The notes beneath the pieces were generated by a model that did no database searches, had not been told where the DNA came from, and saw nothing but the letters and a program-made list of their open reading frames with translations. From contig NZ_JAQQXS010000022.1 of NCBI RefSeq assembly GCF_028595305.1, forward strand, positions 1-62,704: a stretch of DNA of 62,704 nucleotides, in the 5' to 3' direction. A program made the translations under genes and the position numbers. Below, piece after piece: positions 28,196 to 37,303 of this stretch. This DNA comes from Roseateles koreensis. GTDB lineage: Bacteria > Pseudomonadota > Gammaproteobacteria > Burkholderiales > Burkholderiaceae_C. Position 1 is the stretch's first letter. Every line of letters starts with the position of its first letter.

Positions 28196-29188
28196 ATGAA
28201 GGGCATGATCACGCCCCCAAAAAACCGTTCGCTAACGCCTGAAGCCCTGGCCATGATGGACACCATCGCCCGCAGCGGCAGCTTCGCAGCGGCCGCGCGT
28301 GAGATGGGCAAAGTGCCCTCAGCGCTCACTTACAGCGTCAGGCAGTTGGAAGACGCGCTGGACGTGCTGCTGTTCGACCGCAGTTCGCGCCAAGCACACC
28401 TGACCGCGGCGGGGCAAGAATTGCTGATCGAAGGTCGGCGCCTGCTGATGGAGATGGACTCGGTCGCCAACCGGGTGCGGCGCATCGCCACCGGCTGGGA
28501 GAGCGAATTGACCATTGCGGTAGACGACGCCATGGCACGCCGCGCCTTGTTTGACCTCGTCGAGGCCTTCTATCAAATCCCCTGCGAGGGAGAAACCCGA
28601 AATGGCCCGCCAACGCGGCTCAAGCTGCGCACCGAGGTGCTGTCCGGCACGTGGGAGGCCTTGATTTCCGGACAGGCCGACCTCGCCATCGGCACCTCGG
28701 CCCAAGCGCCCACGGGCAGCGTGCATAGCGAGTTGATGGGCAATTTGGAGATGGTGTTCTGTGTGGCGCCCCACCACCCGCTGGCCCAGGCGTCACAACC
28801 GCTGGACACGGCGGCCATCGCGCAACACCGCATCATCACCGTGGCCGATACCGCCCGCAGCCTCACACCCATCACCGTGGGCGTGGTGCCGGGACAAGAC
28901 GTACTCACCATGCCCTCCATGGCTGCAAAGCTCGAAGCACTGCTGCGCGGCTTGGGCTGCGGCAACCTGCCCGCCAGCATGGTGCGGCGGCATTTAGAGG
29001 CGGGCCGCTTGGTGCAGTTGACCACCCTGCGTGGGGTGCATTCTTTCCCTAGTCATTACGCCTGGAGAAACAGCGGCAGCAACGGCGCCCAGCCGCCCGG
29101 CAGGGCACTCAGCTGGTGGCTGCAACAACTGGCCAGCCCAACCACCCGGCGCGCGCTGCTGGAGCAGCACGAGGGTTTGATTCTCTGA
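28196..29188 (+). CDS. LysR-family transcriptional regulator
   Basis: A 330-residue regulator with an N-terminal winged helix (MMDTIARSGSFAAAAREMGK, then SALTYSVRQLEDALDVLLFD) and a periplasmic-binding-protein-like effector domain. It is divergent from the pirin and flavodoxin genes, its likely targets, with a 93-base spacer. The start may be ATG 28196 or 28205. Such modules often respond to quinones or electrophiles; the ligand is not known. Confidence 0.92.
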   Translation: MKGMITPPKNRSLTPEALAMMDTIARSGSFAAAAREMGKVPSALTYSVRQLEDALDVLLFDRSSRQAHLTAAGQELLIEGRRLLMEMDSVANRVRRIATGWESELTIAVDDAMARRALFDLVEAFYQIPCEGETRNGPPTRLKLRTEVLSGTWEALISGQADLAIGTSAQAPTGSVHSELMGNLEMVFCVAPHHPLAQASQPLDTAAIAQHRIITVADTARSLTPITVGVVPGQDVLTMPSMAAKLEALLRGLGCGNLPASMVRRHLEAGRLVQLTTLRGVHSFPSHYAWRNSGSNGAQPPGRALSWWLQQLASPTTRRALLEQHEGLIL

Positions 29189-29248
29189 TGTTTGGTTTTC
29201 TGATGTGCTGAGCCTTGAACCTTCGTTTGAATTTCGCCTGATTCCCGC

Positions 29249-30211
29249 ATGAACTCGCGCTATATCGGCCGCTTCGCCCCTTCGCCCACGGGTCCGCTGC
29301 ATGCGGGCTCGCTGGTGGCCGCGCTGGCCAGTTGGCTGGACGCCCGAGCGCATGGCGGGCGCTGGCTGGTGCGTATCGAAGACGTTGACCGCCCCCGCTG
29401 CCCGCCGAGCACCGACGCCCTGGTGCTTGAACAACTGGCCCGCTGCGGCCTGCTGAGCGACGAGCCACCGCTGTGGCAGTCGCAACGCGACGCCCATTAC
29501 GCCGAAGCCTTGACGCGCCTGCAACAAGCGGGCTGGGCCTACCCCTGCGCCTGCTCACGTGCGGAGATTGCGCAGGCGCAGCCTCGGGGCCATGATCGGC
29601 ACGCTCACCGTGCCCGTCACACCGAATTGGTCTACCCCGGTACCTGCCGCCACGGCTTACAAGGCCGCCCCGCACGCGCCTGGCGCCTGCTCAGCACCGC
29701 TGACTTGGCTGCGCAACAAGCCCTGCCACCCCTGGAATGGCAGGACCGCCGCTTGGGCCTGCAACATCAGGACCTGGGCCGGGCGGTGGGCGACTTTGTA
29801 CTCAAACGTGCCGATGGCCTGTGGGCCTACCAACTGGCCGTGGTGGTGGACGACGCCCTGCAAGGCATTACCGACATCGTGCGGGGTGAAGACTTGGCCG
29901 ACAACACCCCACGCCAATTGCGCCTGCAGGCCTTGCTGGGTGTGCAGATACCGCGTTATCTGCACACCCCCTTGGTCTTGGGTGAAAACGGCGAAAAACT
30001 ATCCAAACAAAACGGCGCGGCGGCCTTGAATCTGACCCATCCAGCCGCCACCTTGATCGAGGCCGGCCAGCACCTCGGCCTGAATCTCCAGGGCAACACC
30101 GTGGCCGATGTGCTGGCCCACGGCGTCCAAACCTGGCGAGGAACTATGATGCCCGCCTCGCAGTCGCCAGAACCTCTGCCCGGCTCCGCAACACAAAAGG
30201 ATTTGACATGA
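29249..30211 (+). CDS. gluQ: Glutamyl-Q tRNA(Asp) synthetase
   Basis: A 320-residue truncated glutamyl-tRNA synthetase paralogue that attaches glutamate to queuosine in tRNA(Asp). It has [20 protein letters not shown] (HIGH-like), [10 protein letters not shown] and YPGTCRHG as zinc-site residues, and [10 protein letters not shown] as the KMSKS counterpart. It lacks the anticodon-binding domain of GltX, as expected. Its stop overlaps the FKBP gene by four bases. Confidence 0.94.
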   Translation: MNSRYIGRFAPSPTGPLHAGSLVAALASWLDARAHGGRWLVRIEDVDRPRCPPSTDALVLEQLARCGLLSDEPPLWQSQRDAHYAEALTRLQQAGWAYPCACSRAEIAQAQPRGHDRHAHRARHTELVYPGTCRHGLQGRPARAWRLLSTADLAAQQALPPLEWQDRRLGLQHQDLGRAVGDFVLKRADGLWAYQLAVVVDDALQGITDIVRGEDLADNTPRQLRLQALLGVQIPRYLHTPLVLGENGEKLSKQNGAAALNLTHPAATLIEAGQHLGLNLQGNTVADVLAHGVQTWRGTMMPASQSPEPLPGSATQKDLT

Positions 30212-30942
30212 ACACCAGCCCCAGCGGCCTGCAATTCGAAGACACGGTGCAAGGCACCGGCGCCGAGGCCAAATCGGGCCACGACGTCAGCGTGCACTAC
30301 ACCGGCTGGCTCTATACCAAAGACGGCGAAAATTGGGTGAAGGGCGCCAAGTTCGACTCCAGCAAAGACCGCAAGCAACCCTTCCAGTTCGAGCTGGACG
30401 CTGGCATGGTCATCCGCGGGTGGGACGAAGGCGTGCAAGGCATGAAGATCGGCGGCAGCCGTACGCTGGTCATCCCGCCTGAACTGGGCTATGGCGCACG
30501 CGGCGCCGGTGGCGTGATCCCGCCCAACGCCACACTGATTTTTGAAGTCGAGTTGCTGGGACTGAGCGGCGGTAACGAAGCCATTGAACTGAACCTGACT
30601 ACGCTGGACAGCGGCTTGCAATTCGAGGACACCAAGCTGGGCGACGGCGCCGAGGCCAAAGCCGGCCAGCGCGTCACCGTGCACTACACCGGCTGGCTGT
30701 ACAAGAACGGCACGCGCGGCAAGAAGTTCGACTCCAGCAAGGACCGGGGCGATCCGTTCCGCTTCCACTTGGATGGCGGTGAAGTCATTCAGGGCTGGGA
30801 CCTGGGCGTGCAGGGCATGAAGGTTGGCGGCACCCGCATGTTGGTGATCCCCGCCGAGCTGGGGTATGGCGCACGCGGCGCGGGCGGCGTGATTCCGCCG
30901 AACGCCACACTGCTGTTTGAAGTGGACCTGCTGGCCGTCTGA
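30208..30942 (+). CDS. Tandem FKBP-type peptidyl-prolyl isomerase
   Basis: A 244-residue protein made of two FKBP domains, residues about 1-117 and 130-244, that are near-copies. Both read [31 protein letters not shown], and then [19 protein letters not shown]. There is no signal peptide, so it acts in the cytoplasm. It catalyses proline cis/trans isomerisation. The usual bacterial form of this subfamily has one domain; this is a head-to-tail duplication. Coupled to gluQ by ATGA. Confidence 0.93.
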   Translation: MNTSPSGLQFEDTVQGTGAEAKSGHDVSVHYTGWLYTKDGENWVKGAKFDSSKDRKQPFQFELDAGMVIRGWDEGVQGMKIGGSRTLVIPPELGYGARGAGGVIPPNATLIFEVELLGLSGGNEAIELNLTTLDSGLQFEDTKLGDGAEAKAGQRVTVHYTGWLYKNGTRGKKFDSSKDRGDPFRFHLDGGEVIQGWDLGVQGMKVGGTRMLVIPAELGYGARGAGGVIPPNATLLFEVDLLAV

Positions 30943-30993
30943 GACCAAGCCCTAACGCAACGCCACTCCGGAGTTGACCGACAGCAAGAAACG

Positions 30994-31017
30994 AGGCCCT
31001 GAACAGGGCCTTTTTTT
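30994..31017 (+). terminator. Intrinsic terminator after the FKBP gene
   Basis: AGGCCCT-GAAC-AGGGCCT followed by a run of T residues, 50 bases after the stop codon. A textbook Rho-independent terminator. Confidence 0.9.
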
Positions 31018-31047
31018 CGTCTGCATCCCGCTGAATTCAAAGTTAGC

Positions 31048-31833
31048 ATGAAGGCGAACTACCGGGTTCTCGCCATGAATCTGCTCGACGTTGACCACCT
31101 GCTGCGTTATTGGTCGCAAGTACAGTTTCAGATCAATGTGCTGATGCTGCTGCACCTGCTGGGCGCCGGCTGCCTGGGTTTGATTCTGGGCTACGAGCGG
31201 GCCTTCCATGGGCGCGCTGCGGGCATGCGGACCTATGCGCTGGTGTGCATGGCGTCGACCGGGGTGATTGTGGTGCTGGCCTTTCCGGAGCATTGGTTCG
31301 GCGGCCACCAAGCCGGCGGTTTGGCGCCCCTGGCGGTAGACCCCACCCGCGTGGTGCAAGGCATCCTCACCGGCATCGGTTTTCTGTGCGCAGGCGTCAT
31401 CATGCGCGAGGGCATGAACATCAGCGGCCTGACCACGGCGGCCTCCATTTGGGCAGCCTCCTCCATCGGCGTGATGGTGGGCATGGGCTTTTACCTCGCC
31501 GCCATTGCCCTCACCCTGCTGTGTGCCGGCTTGATGATGTGGGGCGCCAAGCTAGAGGCTCGGCTGCCCTCGCATCCGGCAATTTCGGTCTTTTTGCGCG
31601 GGGAGCCGGGGCGGCATTTCACCCAGACCGAGCTGACCCAATTTTCCCATCAGCTGGGCTATATGTTTGCCCCCGGCTCCATGAGCGTGGCGGGCATTGG
31701 CGACCGTGAAGAATGGCAGTTCGTCTGCACCTCGTTTCAAAACTACGGCAGCCAAACGCTGACCCGCTACGCGAGCCGGCTCAGAGAAATATCGGGCGTG
31801 ACCGAATACCGGGTCACCCACGCCCGCAACTGA
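31048..31833 (+). CDS. MgtC/SapB family membrane protein
   Basis: A 261-residue inner membrane protein with the MgtC signature in GCLGLILGYERAFHGRAAGM and TYALVCMASTGVIVVLAF, then VVQGILTGIGFLCAGVIMRE. About five helices are followed by a C-terminal cytoplasmic domain of about 85 residues. MgtC proteins are linked to magnesium limitation and ATP synthase control in some pathogens; the role here is unknown. The start may be ATG 31048 or 31075. Confidence 0.9.
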   Translation: MKANYRVLAMNLLDVDHLLRYWSQVQFQINVLMLLHLLGAGCLGLILGYERAFHGRAAGMRTYALVCMASTGVIVVLAFPEHWFGGHQAGGLAPLAVDPTRVVQGILTGIGFLCAGVIMREGMNISGLTTAASIWAASSIGVMVGMGFYLAAIALTLLCAGLMMWGAKLEARLPSHPAISVFLRGEPGRHFTQTELTQFSHQLGYMFAPGSMSVAGIGDREEWQFVCTSFQNYGSQTLTRYASRLREISGVTEYRVTHARN

Positions 31834-31837
31834 GCCG

Positions 31838-32035
31838 GGCTAGGCGGCTCCCCCCTTGCGGTGTGAACACGCGCAAGGGGGCCGTCGGGGTCGATTGCCG
31901 TGAAGGTAAAGCCGAAGTCCATGGCCGTGGGCTGCTGCAGCATGGGCAGGCCCACCGCCAACCAGGCTGCATGGGTGGCATTCACCGCAGCCACATCGGG
32001 CAGCGCAAAAGCCAGGCCAGGCTGGCCGGTGAACT
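31838..32035 (-). pseudogene. Broken VOC (glyoxalase-fold) gene fragment
   Basis: On the minus strand the sequence reads LAFALPDVAAVNATHAAWLA then DFGFTFTAIDPDG, the C-terminal half of a VOC-family protein. The open frame continues as PLARVHTARG, while the family's expected ending, L-R-V-F-T-P, is present one frame over, so an indel lies in the run of Cs near 31851-31856. A TAG stop precedes the fragment and no N-terminal half is present. This is a decayed gene, partly overlapping a hairpin at 31846-31885. Confidence 0.65.
31846..31885. terminator. Strong hairpin after the MgtC gene
   Basis: CCCCCTTGCG (31851-31860) and CGCAAGGGGG (31872-31881) are perfect arms, with further pairing outside after a one-base bulge. 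It lies just after the MgtC stop and could terminate it, although there is no T-tract. It may equally be the site where the VOC gene was rearranged. Confidence 0.45.
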
Positions 32036-32246
32036 AGCGCCCCGCCTTGGCGGCAAGGCGCAGCGCTGTCACCGGCTGGCCGCCAATGCCCCAGTTGTCG
32101 GTATCCACCTCGTCGATGATGACGAAGGTAGTGGCCGGGTTCTTGTTCAGCACCCGCGCCAGCAGTTCGGTGACACCGGCGATCAACTCGGCCTTTTGCT
32201 CGGCGGTGGCGCCCTCACGGGTGATCTGGATGTTGACGAAGGGCAT
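32034..32246 (-). CDS. 4-oxalocrotonate tautomerase family protein
   Basis: A 70-residue tautomerase with catalytic Pro directly after the initiator Met (MPFVNIQITREGATAEQKAE) and the conserved FVIIDEVDTDNWGIGG end motif. The frame runs up to 32291, but the start must be ATG 32246 to expose Pro1. Substrate unknown. It follows the condensin operon on the same strand with a 41-base gap. Confidence 0.93.
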   Translation of the reverse strand: MPFVNIQITREGATAEQKAELIAGVTELLARVLNKNPATTFVIIDEVDTDNWGIGGQPVTALRLAAKAGR

Positions 32247-32287
32247 GGCGGGGCTCCAAAAGCGGGTCACAAAAGGGGTAAGCAGCG

Positions 32288-35107
32288 TCAATCGTAGACG
32301 GATTTCTCGGCCCGCCGCGCCAACACCGCGATGGGTGGGGCCCAGCGCGACCCACGGGCCTTCTTGCTGGTCACCAGGGTGATTTCAGACGGCTCGAACA
32401 CCTCCACGTTGTGCGTGATCGGCGTGGTGAGCAGGTACTGCGCGCGGGTCGAGCGCAGGAAGTGACCCACCAATTGGATATTGCGCACATCGAGGTGGGC
32501 AAAGGGTTCGTCGATAAAGACAAAGCCGCCAGCACTATCGTCGTCCTTCATCAGCCCCACCAGCAGGATCAGGCTCTTGAGCACCTGTTGCCCGCCTGAA
32601 GCCTCGCCGTCGTTCAACCCCACCTCACCCTTGCCGTCGAAGTTGAAGCGCACCTGCAAGCCCGCCTGGGCCAGGATCATGTCGTCGTTGTCCAGGTGCG
32701 GCAGTTCGGCCACGGCGATCACGCCCGCCAGTTCACCCAACTCCTGCACGTTCTTCTTGTAGCGGCGCACCGTCGCGCGCAAAACGTCGATGTAGCGCTC
32801 ACGGGCGTTGAAAGCGGCAATGCGGGCCATCTCGTTGCTGGCGCGGCGGTCGTCCAGTTGCGTACTCTGCTCCAGCACCGCCACGCTCATGCGGGCGTGG
32901 CGGTCTTGCACCTGCGGGTCGGTTTCCCACACGCCGTTGTCCAGCTCCGCCTGCACATGGCGCCCGGCAATCTCGGCCTGCTTGGCGTTCTCGAACTCGT
33001 CGCGCAGCGCTTGTAGCGTGGCCGCCTGCACCCAGGCCACCGGAAACGCCGCACGCGCCGCGTTGGAGGCCTTGGCCGCCAGGCGCAATTCAGCCCGGCG
33101 CACGCCATGCTCACGTTGCACGCGGCTGACGTTGTCGTCGCTGGCCTTCAGGCTGGCCTGCGCGGCCTCGTAGTCGCGCTCGCTGCGGGTGTGTTGGGTC
33201 AGGGCACGGTCATGCTCGCCGTCCAATGCCGTCATGCGGTTGGCGGCCTCGATGCGCGCTTGCTTGAGCGCAGGCAGGCGCTCGCGGCAAGCCGCGAATT
33301 CATCAGCCCGCTCACCCAATTCTTGCGCGGCCTTGTGACCTTGTGCGGCCCGTTGCGCGTCCTTGAACTGACGCTCCACCTCGGCTTGCTCTTTGGCCAG
33401 ACGGGTCAGTTCACCGTCGTAGCGGGCCAACTCGGCCTCCAGCGCCTTGCGGCGAGACTCCAACGCCGACACACCGAACTGGAAGTCACGCGGCTCCACC
33501 CACAAGCTGCGGCCGCCCCGGCCGTCGCGGTAATAGGCGTCTGGCGTGATCCATTCACCGCAAAAGGCAGCCCCCGCCTCGGTGTCTTTGACCCGGCGGA
33601 CGCCGCCCAGCTGACGCAATAGCCAAGCGGGCAGCTTGGCATTGATCTTCAAGGCAGCCAGCAGCGAGTCAGGCGGCACGGTGGCCGGTGCGTGCTCGCC
33701 CTCCGCCACCACGTAATGCCGATAGCGCTCGCGTGAGGCCAGGGCAAAGGCATGGGCTTCATCGCGAGAATGTTCCAGTACCACCACCCAACGCGAGGGG
33801 CGCAGCATGCCTTCGGCCGCCGCACGCCAGGCCTCGTCGGCGATATCGATGCAATCGGCCAGCACATGGTGATGGATGCCGGCGTCGTCCAGCGCGCGGC
33901 GAAAGCGCGTAACCTCCACCGGCGGGGGCGGCAGGCGCTGGCCGGCCAGACTCTCCAGCGCTGTCTGCGCCTTGCGGCTCTGGTCATTGGCGCGGGTGAA
34001 GCTCTCGCGCAGGCCATGTTGGCGGCGGCTCAAATCCTCCACGCGCTGCGCCAACTCTTGCGCATCGGCTTCCACCGCGGCCAGGGTGCGCAGTTCTTCC
34101 TCACGCTTGGCGAGCAATTCCATCGGGCGCTCGGCCTCGCGTGCAGCGTCAAAGGCCGCACGGTTTTGCTTGCGCTCGGTTTCCAGCTCGCCCAAGCGGC
34201 GCTTGGCCTGCTCGGAGGCCTCAAACAACTTCAGCAGCTCGGCACGGCGTTGCGCCAAGCTGCGCTCGTCAGACCGGGCGAACAGGCGCTGGCGGTGCAG
34301 GTCGCGCAGGCCCTGGGCGATGCGTTGGCGGGCCTCACTCCACTGCAGCACGGGCAGCACTTCGGTCGCCAGACGTTCACGGTCACGCAGACGCAACTGG
34401 TACTGCTGGTAGCTGGTGACACGGTTGGCCAGGTCAGACAACTGAGCCTGGGTGTGCGACAACTCGTGCGCGGCTTGCTCCACCTCTTTGAGCAAATGCT
34501 GCTGATGGCTGCGGGCCTGGTCGTAGCGGTCCAGCACCTCCTGATCGCCAAACACCTCGAACACCAAGCGCAGCAGCTCCTTGGGCGACAGCTCGCACAG
34601 GCGATCGGTCTGCCCCTGCTCAAGCGCCAGCACGCGGCCAATGGCGCGGGTCAGCCCGGCGGCTTCGAGGCGGCGGCGCCAGGCCTCGATGCCCATCCAG
34701 TCTTTCTCTCCGCGCTCGGCGAGTTGCTCGATTTCAGCCACACCGTCGATCACCAAATAGCGGCGCTGCCAGTCGCCGCCATGCCGCTCAATACGGCAGA
34801 CCAGGGTCACCTGATCCGAGTAGAGCAGCGAGCTGGCAAAGGGCCGGCTGCTGTTTTGCCGGCCACGCGGGCGGTTGTCGACCAGGGCGCGCAACCAGGC
34901 GGTTTCGGCGTTAGCGTGGCGGGCGTAGGTCTTGTAGGTGCGCCCGCCCGAGCACTCCAGGCCCAGCAAGGTGCGCATGGCGTCGAGCAAGGTAGTTTTG
35001 CCCGATCCGTTGGGGCCGGCGATGGTGATGATGGCACCGTCCAGCGGCATGGTGACGCGCTGGATGTAGTCCCAATGCAGCAGTTCAAGGGATTGCAGGT
35101 GGAACAT
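32288..35107 (-). CDS. MksB-like SMC ATPase of a MukB-type condensin
   Basis: A 939-residue SMC-like ATPase. Walker A GPNGSGKT is at residues 31-38, followed by long charged coiled coils to about 410. A hinge-like globular segment (HHVLADCIDIADEAWRAAA onward) spans about 410-540, and further coiled coil runs to about 790. The ABC signature is EASGGQQ in the 832-841 block and Walker B is FVFIDEP (862-868). It is shorter than MukB, as usual for Mks proteins. It would form a DNA-entrapping ring with the kleisin and winged-helix partners encoded upstream, three bases away. SbcC-like or JetC naming is possible; the three-gene context favours Mks/Wadjet type. Confidence 0.82.
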   Translation of the reverse strand: MFHLQSLELLHWDYIQRVTMPLDGAIITIAGPNGSGKTTLLDAMRTLLGLECSGGRTYKTYARHANAETAWLRALVDNRPRGRQNSSRPFASSLLYSDQVTLVCRIERHGGDWQRRYLVIDGVAEIEQLAERGEKDWMGIEAWRRRLEAAGLTRAIGRVLALEQGQTDRLCELSPKELLRLVFEVFGDQEVLDRYDQARSHQQHLLKEVEQAAHELSHTQAQLSDLANRVTSYQQYQLRLRDRERLATEVLPVLQWSEARQRIAQGLRDLHRQRLFARSDERSLAQRRAELLKLFEASEQAKRRLGELETERKQNRAAFDAAREAERPMELLAKREEELRTLAAVEADAQELAQRVEDLSRRQHGLRESFTRANDQSRKAQTALESLAGQRLPPPPVEVTRFRRALDDAGIHHHVLADCIDIADEAWRAAAEGMLRPSRWVVVLEHSRDEAHAFALASRERYRHYVVAEGEHAPATVPPDSLLAALKINAKLPAWLLRQLGGVRRVKDTEAGAAFCGEWITPDAYYRDGRGGRSLWVEPRDFQFGVSALESRRKALEAELARYDGELTRLAKEQAEVERQFKDAQRAAQGHKAAQELGERADEFAACRERLPALKQARIEAANRMTALDGEHDRALTQHTRSERDYEAAQASLKASDDNVSRVQREHGVRRAELRLAAKASNAARAAFPVAWVQAATLQALRDEFENAKQAEIAGRHVQAELDNGVWETDPQVQDRHARMSVAVLEQSTQLDDRRASNEMARIAAFNARERYIDVLRATVRRYKKNVQELGELAGVIAVAELPHLDNDDMILAQAGLQVRFNFDGKGEVGLNDGEASGGQQVLKSLILLVGLMKDDDSAGGFVFIDEPFAHLDVRNIQLVGHFLRSTRAQYLLTTPITHNVEVFEPSEITLVTSKKARGSRWAPPIAVLARRAEKSVYD

Positions 35108-35110
35108 GGA

Positions 35111-35848
35111 TCAGGACTCGCTCTCGGGTTCTTGCGGTGCCACGGCAGGCACGTCTTCAGGCACTTCTTCCGGCGCCCGCAGCTTGGCAATGGCCGGCGC
35201 CGCCACGGGATCGGTGCTGCGCGCCAGCACATCGCCCAAGGCCCCGTCGAGAATGCGCGGCGCCAGGGTGTCGTAGTCCAGCAGCAAGTCCAGCAGCGGG
35301 CCTTCGGCGATGTCTTCACCACGCCGTGTGATGAAGCCGTTACGCTCAAGCAGCTTCAGGTTGGAGTCCAGGCGCATCTTCTTGCCCAGCTGGTTACCAA
35401 AGTCGGCCAGCAAGCTACGGTAGGAAACGGTGGGGCTGACACTACTCGCTGTGGGCAGTGGTTTGTCAGTGGCGAACATCTCGCCCTGCCCTTCTTCCTT
35501 CGCTTCCGCCCGGGCCACCTGGCGCTGGCGTTTGGGCAGCACGATCAGCGACCACAGCACCACCAGCAAGGCCACGCCGTCCCGTGGAAGATCAAGGTTA
35601 TTGTTCGCGGCCAGGCCGGTTTCACCAAACACGGCCACTTCAGCGGGCCGCAGCATCGCCAGGCTGATGTGGTCGGCGTAAAGGTTGTCGATCACGCGCA
35701 GGCCCACGGCCGAGAGGCGCTCGCCCAGCGCCGTCCACACATCGGTATCGATCAAGGCGCGGCGCACCAAAGGGTGGCTGCGCGGCAGCCAGCGGCGCGC
35801 CAGCAATTGCGCCGCCAGTGCGGCGGCGTCGTCCAAAGCTGCGCTCAT
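35111..35848 (-). CDS. MksE-like condensin subunit
   Basis: A 245-residue protein placed between the kleisin-like and ATPase genes. A winged-helix-like segment is suggested by VSYRSLLADFGNQLGKKM then SNLKLLERNGFITRRGEDIA. The end is acidic and disordered (EEVPEDVPAVAPQEPESES). MukE/MksE/JetB proteins bind the kleisin in the complex. The start overlaps the upstream stop by four bases. Identification depends on gene order more than on sequence similarity visible by eye. Confidence 0.72.
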   Translation of the reverse strand: MSAALDDAAALAAQLLARRWLPRSHPLVRRALIDTDVWTALGERLSAVGLRVIDNLYADHISLAMLRPAEVAVFGETGLAANNNLDLPRDGVALLVVLWSLIVLPKRQRQVARAEAKEEGQGEMFATDKPLPTASSVSPTVSYRSLLADFGNQLGKKMRLDSNLKLLERNGFITRRGEDIAEGPLLDLLLDYDTLAPRILDGALGDVLARSTDPVAAPAIAKLRAPEEVPEDVPAVAPQEPESES

Positions 35849-37167
35849 TCTTTTTTGTCCTCTTCTTGCTGTTCAGGGGCGGCGACGCTGCGCAACACCC
35901 CCTGGCTCATCCAGGCCACGTACTCGTCATCCACCTCCCCCTGGCTGGCGGACCAATGCACCCGCCAGGGTTGGCGTGCCATATCGCCTGTTGCGCCGCT
36001 GAGGTGCTGCGCCTGCGGGTCGCCCAGCAAGGGCAGCAGCTGCGCCCGGTAAGAAGCGCGGGCATAACTGCCTCCCAGCACGGCGGGGGCCAGGTTTTGC
36101 TCAAGCTCACCCGACTCGCTCCAGCGCGCCAACAACGCCTGCATAACGCTCATTTCGGGCGGCAAGCTCATCACGGCCAACTCACCTGCGGGCGCGGCCT
36201 GCGCACCGGGCAGGGCCTCGGCCTCTTTGGGGGCGGGGCGGTCACGCTCAAACTCGGCCTCGCAGCTGTCCAGCAGTTCATGCTGGGCCACAAAAATCGG
36301 TTGCACCGGGCGCGATAAAGCCCCCAAGCTGAGGTTTTCAAGAAAATGCACGCCCTGCAACCAACGCCGCACATCGGTGGTGGTGATGCCGGTGGAGCCG
36401 AGCGTGACGCGCTGCCGGTCGGCCTGCTGCAACGCCCGGTTGAACTGGCTGGCCATGGCCAAAAGCCGCGCCTGCGCCAGGCCCAACTCACGCGCCAACC
36501 GCTCCAGCTTGGCGTTGCCCTGCTCCTGCGCCTGCACCATGATGGCGGAAAGCGCCTCGCTGGCCTTCTCCACCAGTGAAAGCGCCCGCCCGAAGCGCTG
36601 GCGCGCGCGCCGCAAATGGAATTCCGACCCGCTGGCGATGGCGTCGGCAAACTCGTCGTACAAGCGCGAGAGCTGGGCCTGCAAATGCTGCAGCTGGGCC
36701 GGATCCAGGGTGCCAAGCTGGTGCGCGCCGGCCACATTGGCCAGCAAGGCGCTCAGGTCGGCGTCTTGCGCCTGGTTGCTCACCAGGGGCGTCAGCAGGC
36801 CCAGCAGCTGTTGGGCCAGCGGCGTCACACCGTATTGCTGGTTGGAGGCGTCCCATAGCAGCAACTCGGCCTCGCGCAGGCGCTTGAGCACCAGCTCCAG
36901 CGGCTCGTCACGCAGCATGTGGAAATGCTGGTTCAGGGCCTCGCGGCTGATGCGCGAGGCCGGCATCGCCATCACTTCCATGAACACCCAGACGCGCAGT
37001 TTCACCAGCGTGGCTGGGCCATGGAAGAGCGCGCGCAGCGCCGCCGTCAGGGCCTCTTGCCGTTCCAGTTGCCAGAGCAGCTGCGCCTCGCTGGGGGCCG
37101 CCGCATCGCGAAAAAAATCTTCAAAGCGAGCTTCGTCTTCGCTCGCTGGGTTGGTGGTCTCCCGCAT
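35845..37167 (-). CDS. MksF-like kleisin
   Basis: A 440-residue, mostly helical protein, first in the operon. It has an N-terminal winged-helix-like region (LVKLRVWVFMEVMAMPASRI then EALNQHFHMLRDEPLELVLK) and long helices in the middle. The C-terminal part, SASQGEVDDEYVAWMSQGVL, could contact the ATPase head. The arrangement fits MukF/MksF/JetA kleisins. It is divergent from the MarR gene at 37304. As with MksE, the call leans on the operon order kleisin, winged-helix partner, SMC ATPase. Confidence 0.72.
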   Translation of the reverse strand: MRETTNPASEDEARFEDFFRDAAAPSEAQLLWQLERQEALTAALRALFHGPATLVKLRVWVFMEVMAMPASRISREALNQHFHMLRDEPLELVLKRLREAELLLWDASNQQYGVTPLAQQLLGLLTPLVSNQAQDADLSALLANVAGAHQLGTLDPAQLQHLQAQLSRLYDEFADAIASGSEFHLRRARQRFGRALSLVEKASEALSAIMVQAQEQGNAKLERLARELGLAQARLLAMASQFNRALQQADRQRVTLGSTGITTTDVRRWLQGVHFLENLSLGALSRPVQPIFVAQHELLDSCEAEFERDRPAPKEAEALPGAQAAPAGELAVMSLPPEMSVMQALLARWSESGELEQNLAPAVLGGSYARASYRAQLLPLLGDPQAQHLSGATGDMARQPWRVHWSASQGEVDDEYVAWMSQGVLRSVAAPEQQEEDKKE

Positions 37168-37254
37168 GGCGGCGATTATCCCCGACCTGAGAGAGCGAAC
37201 CGGGACTTGACGGCCGGCAAATGCCGTCTTCCGGATCGCGGCGCTGGGCGGCTG

Positions 37255-37292
37255 TTGCGCGTTTCGAATTCACCCTATACTTCGCATGCGAA
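37255..37292 (+). promoter_or_regulatory. Promoter and palindromic operator of the marR gene
   Basis: A -10 element TATACT (37276-37281) lies 15 bases after TTGCGC (37255-37260). A perfect 12-base palindrome, TTCGCATGCGAA (37281-37292), overlaps the end of the -10 and the likely transcription start. That is the layout of an autorepressed MarR gene. Confidence 0.6.
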
Positions 37293-37303
37293 ATAAATTT
37301 CAA

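Noticed and set aside
33752-36052. Plus-strand open frame of 766 codons opposite the condensin genes
   Set aside because: Runs across two real genes on the other strand and has no recognisable domain; the coiled-coil codons of MksB remove stops on the opposite strand.
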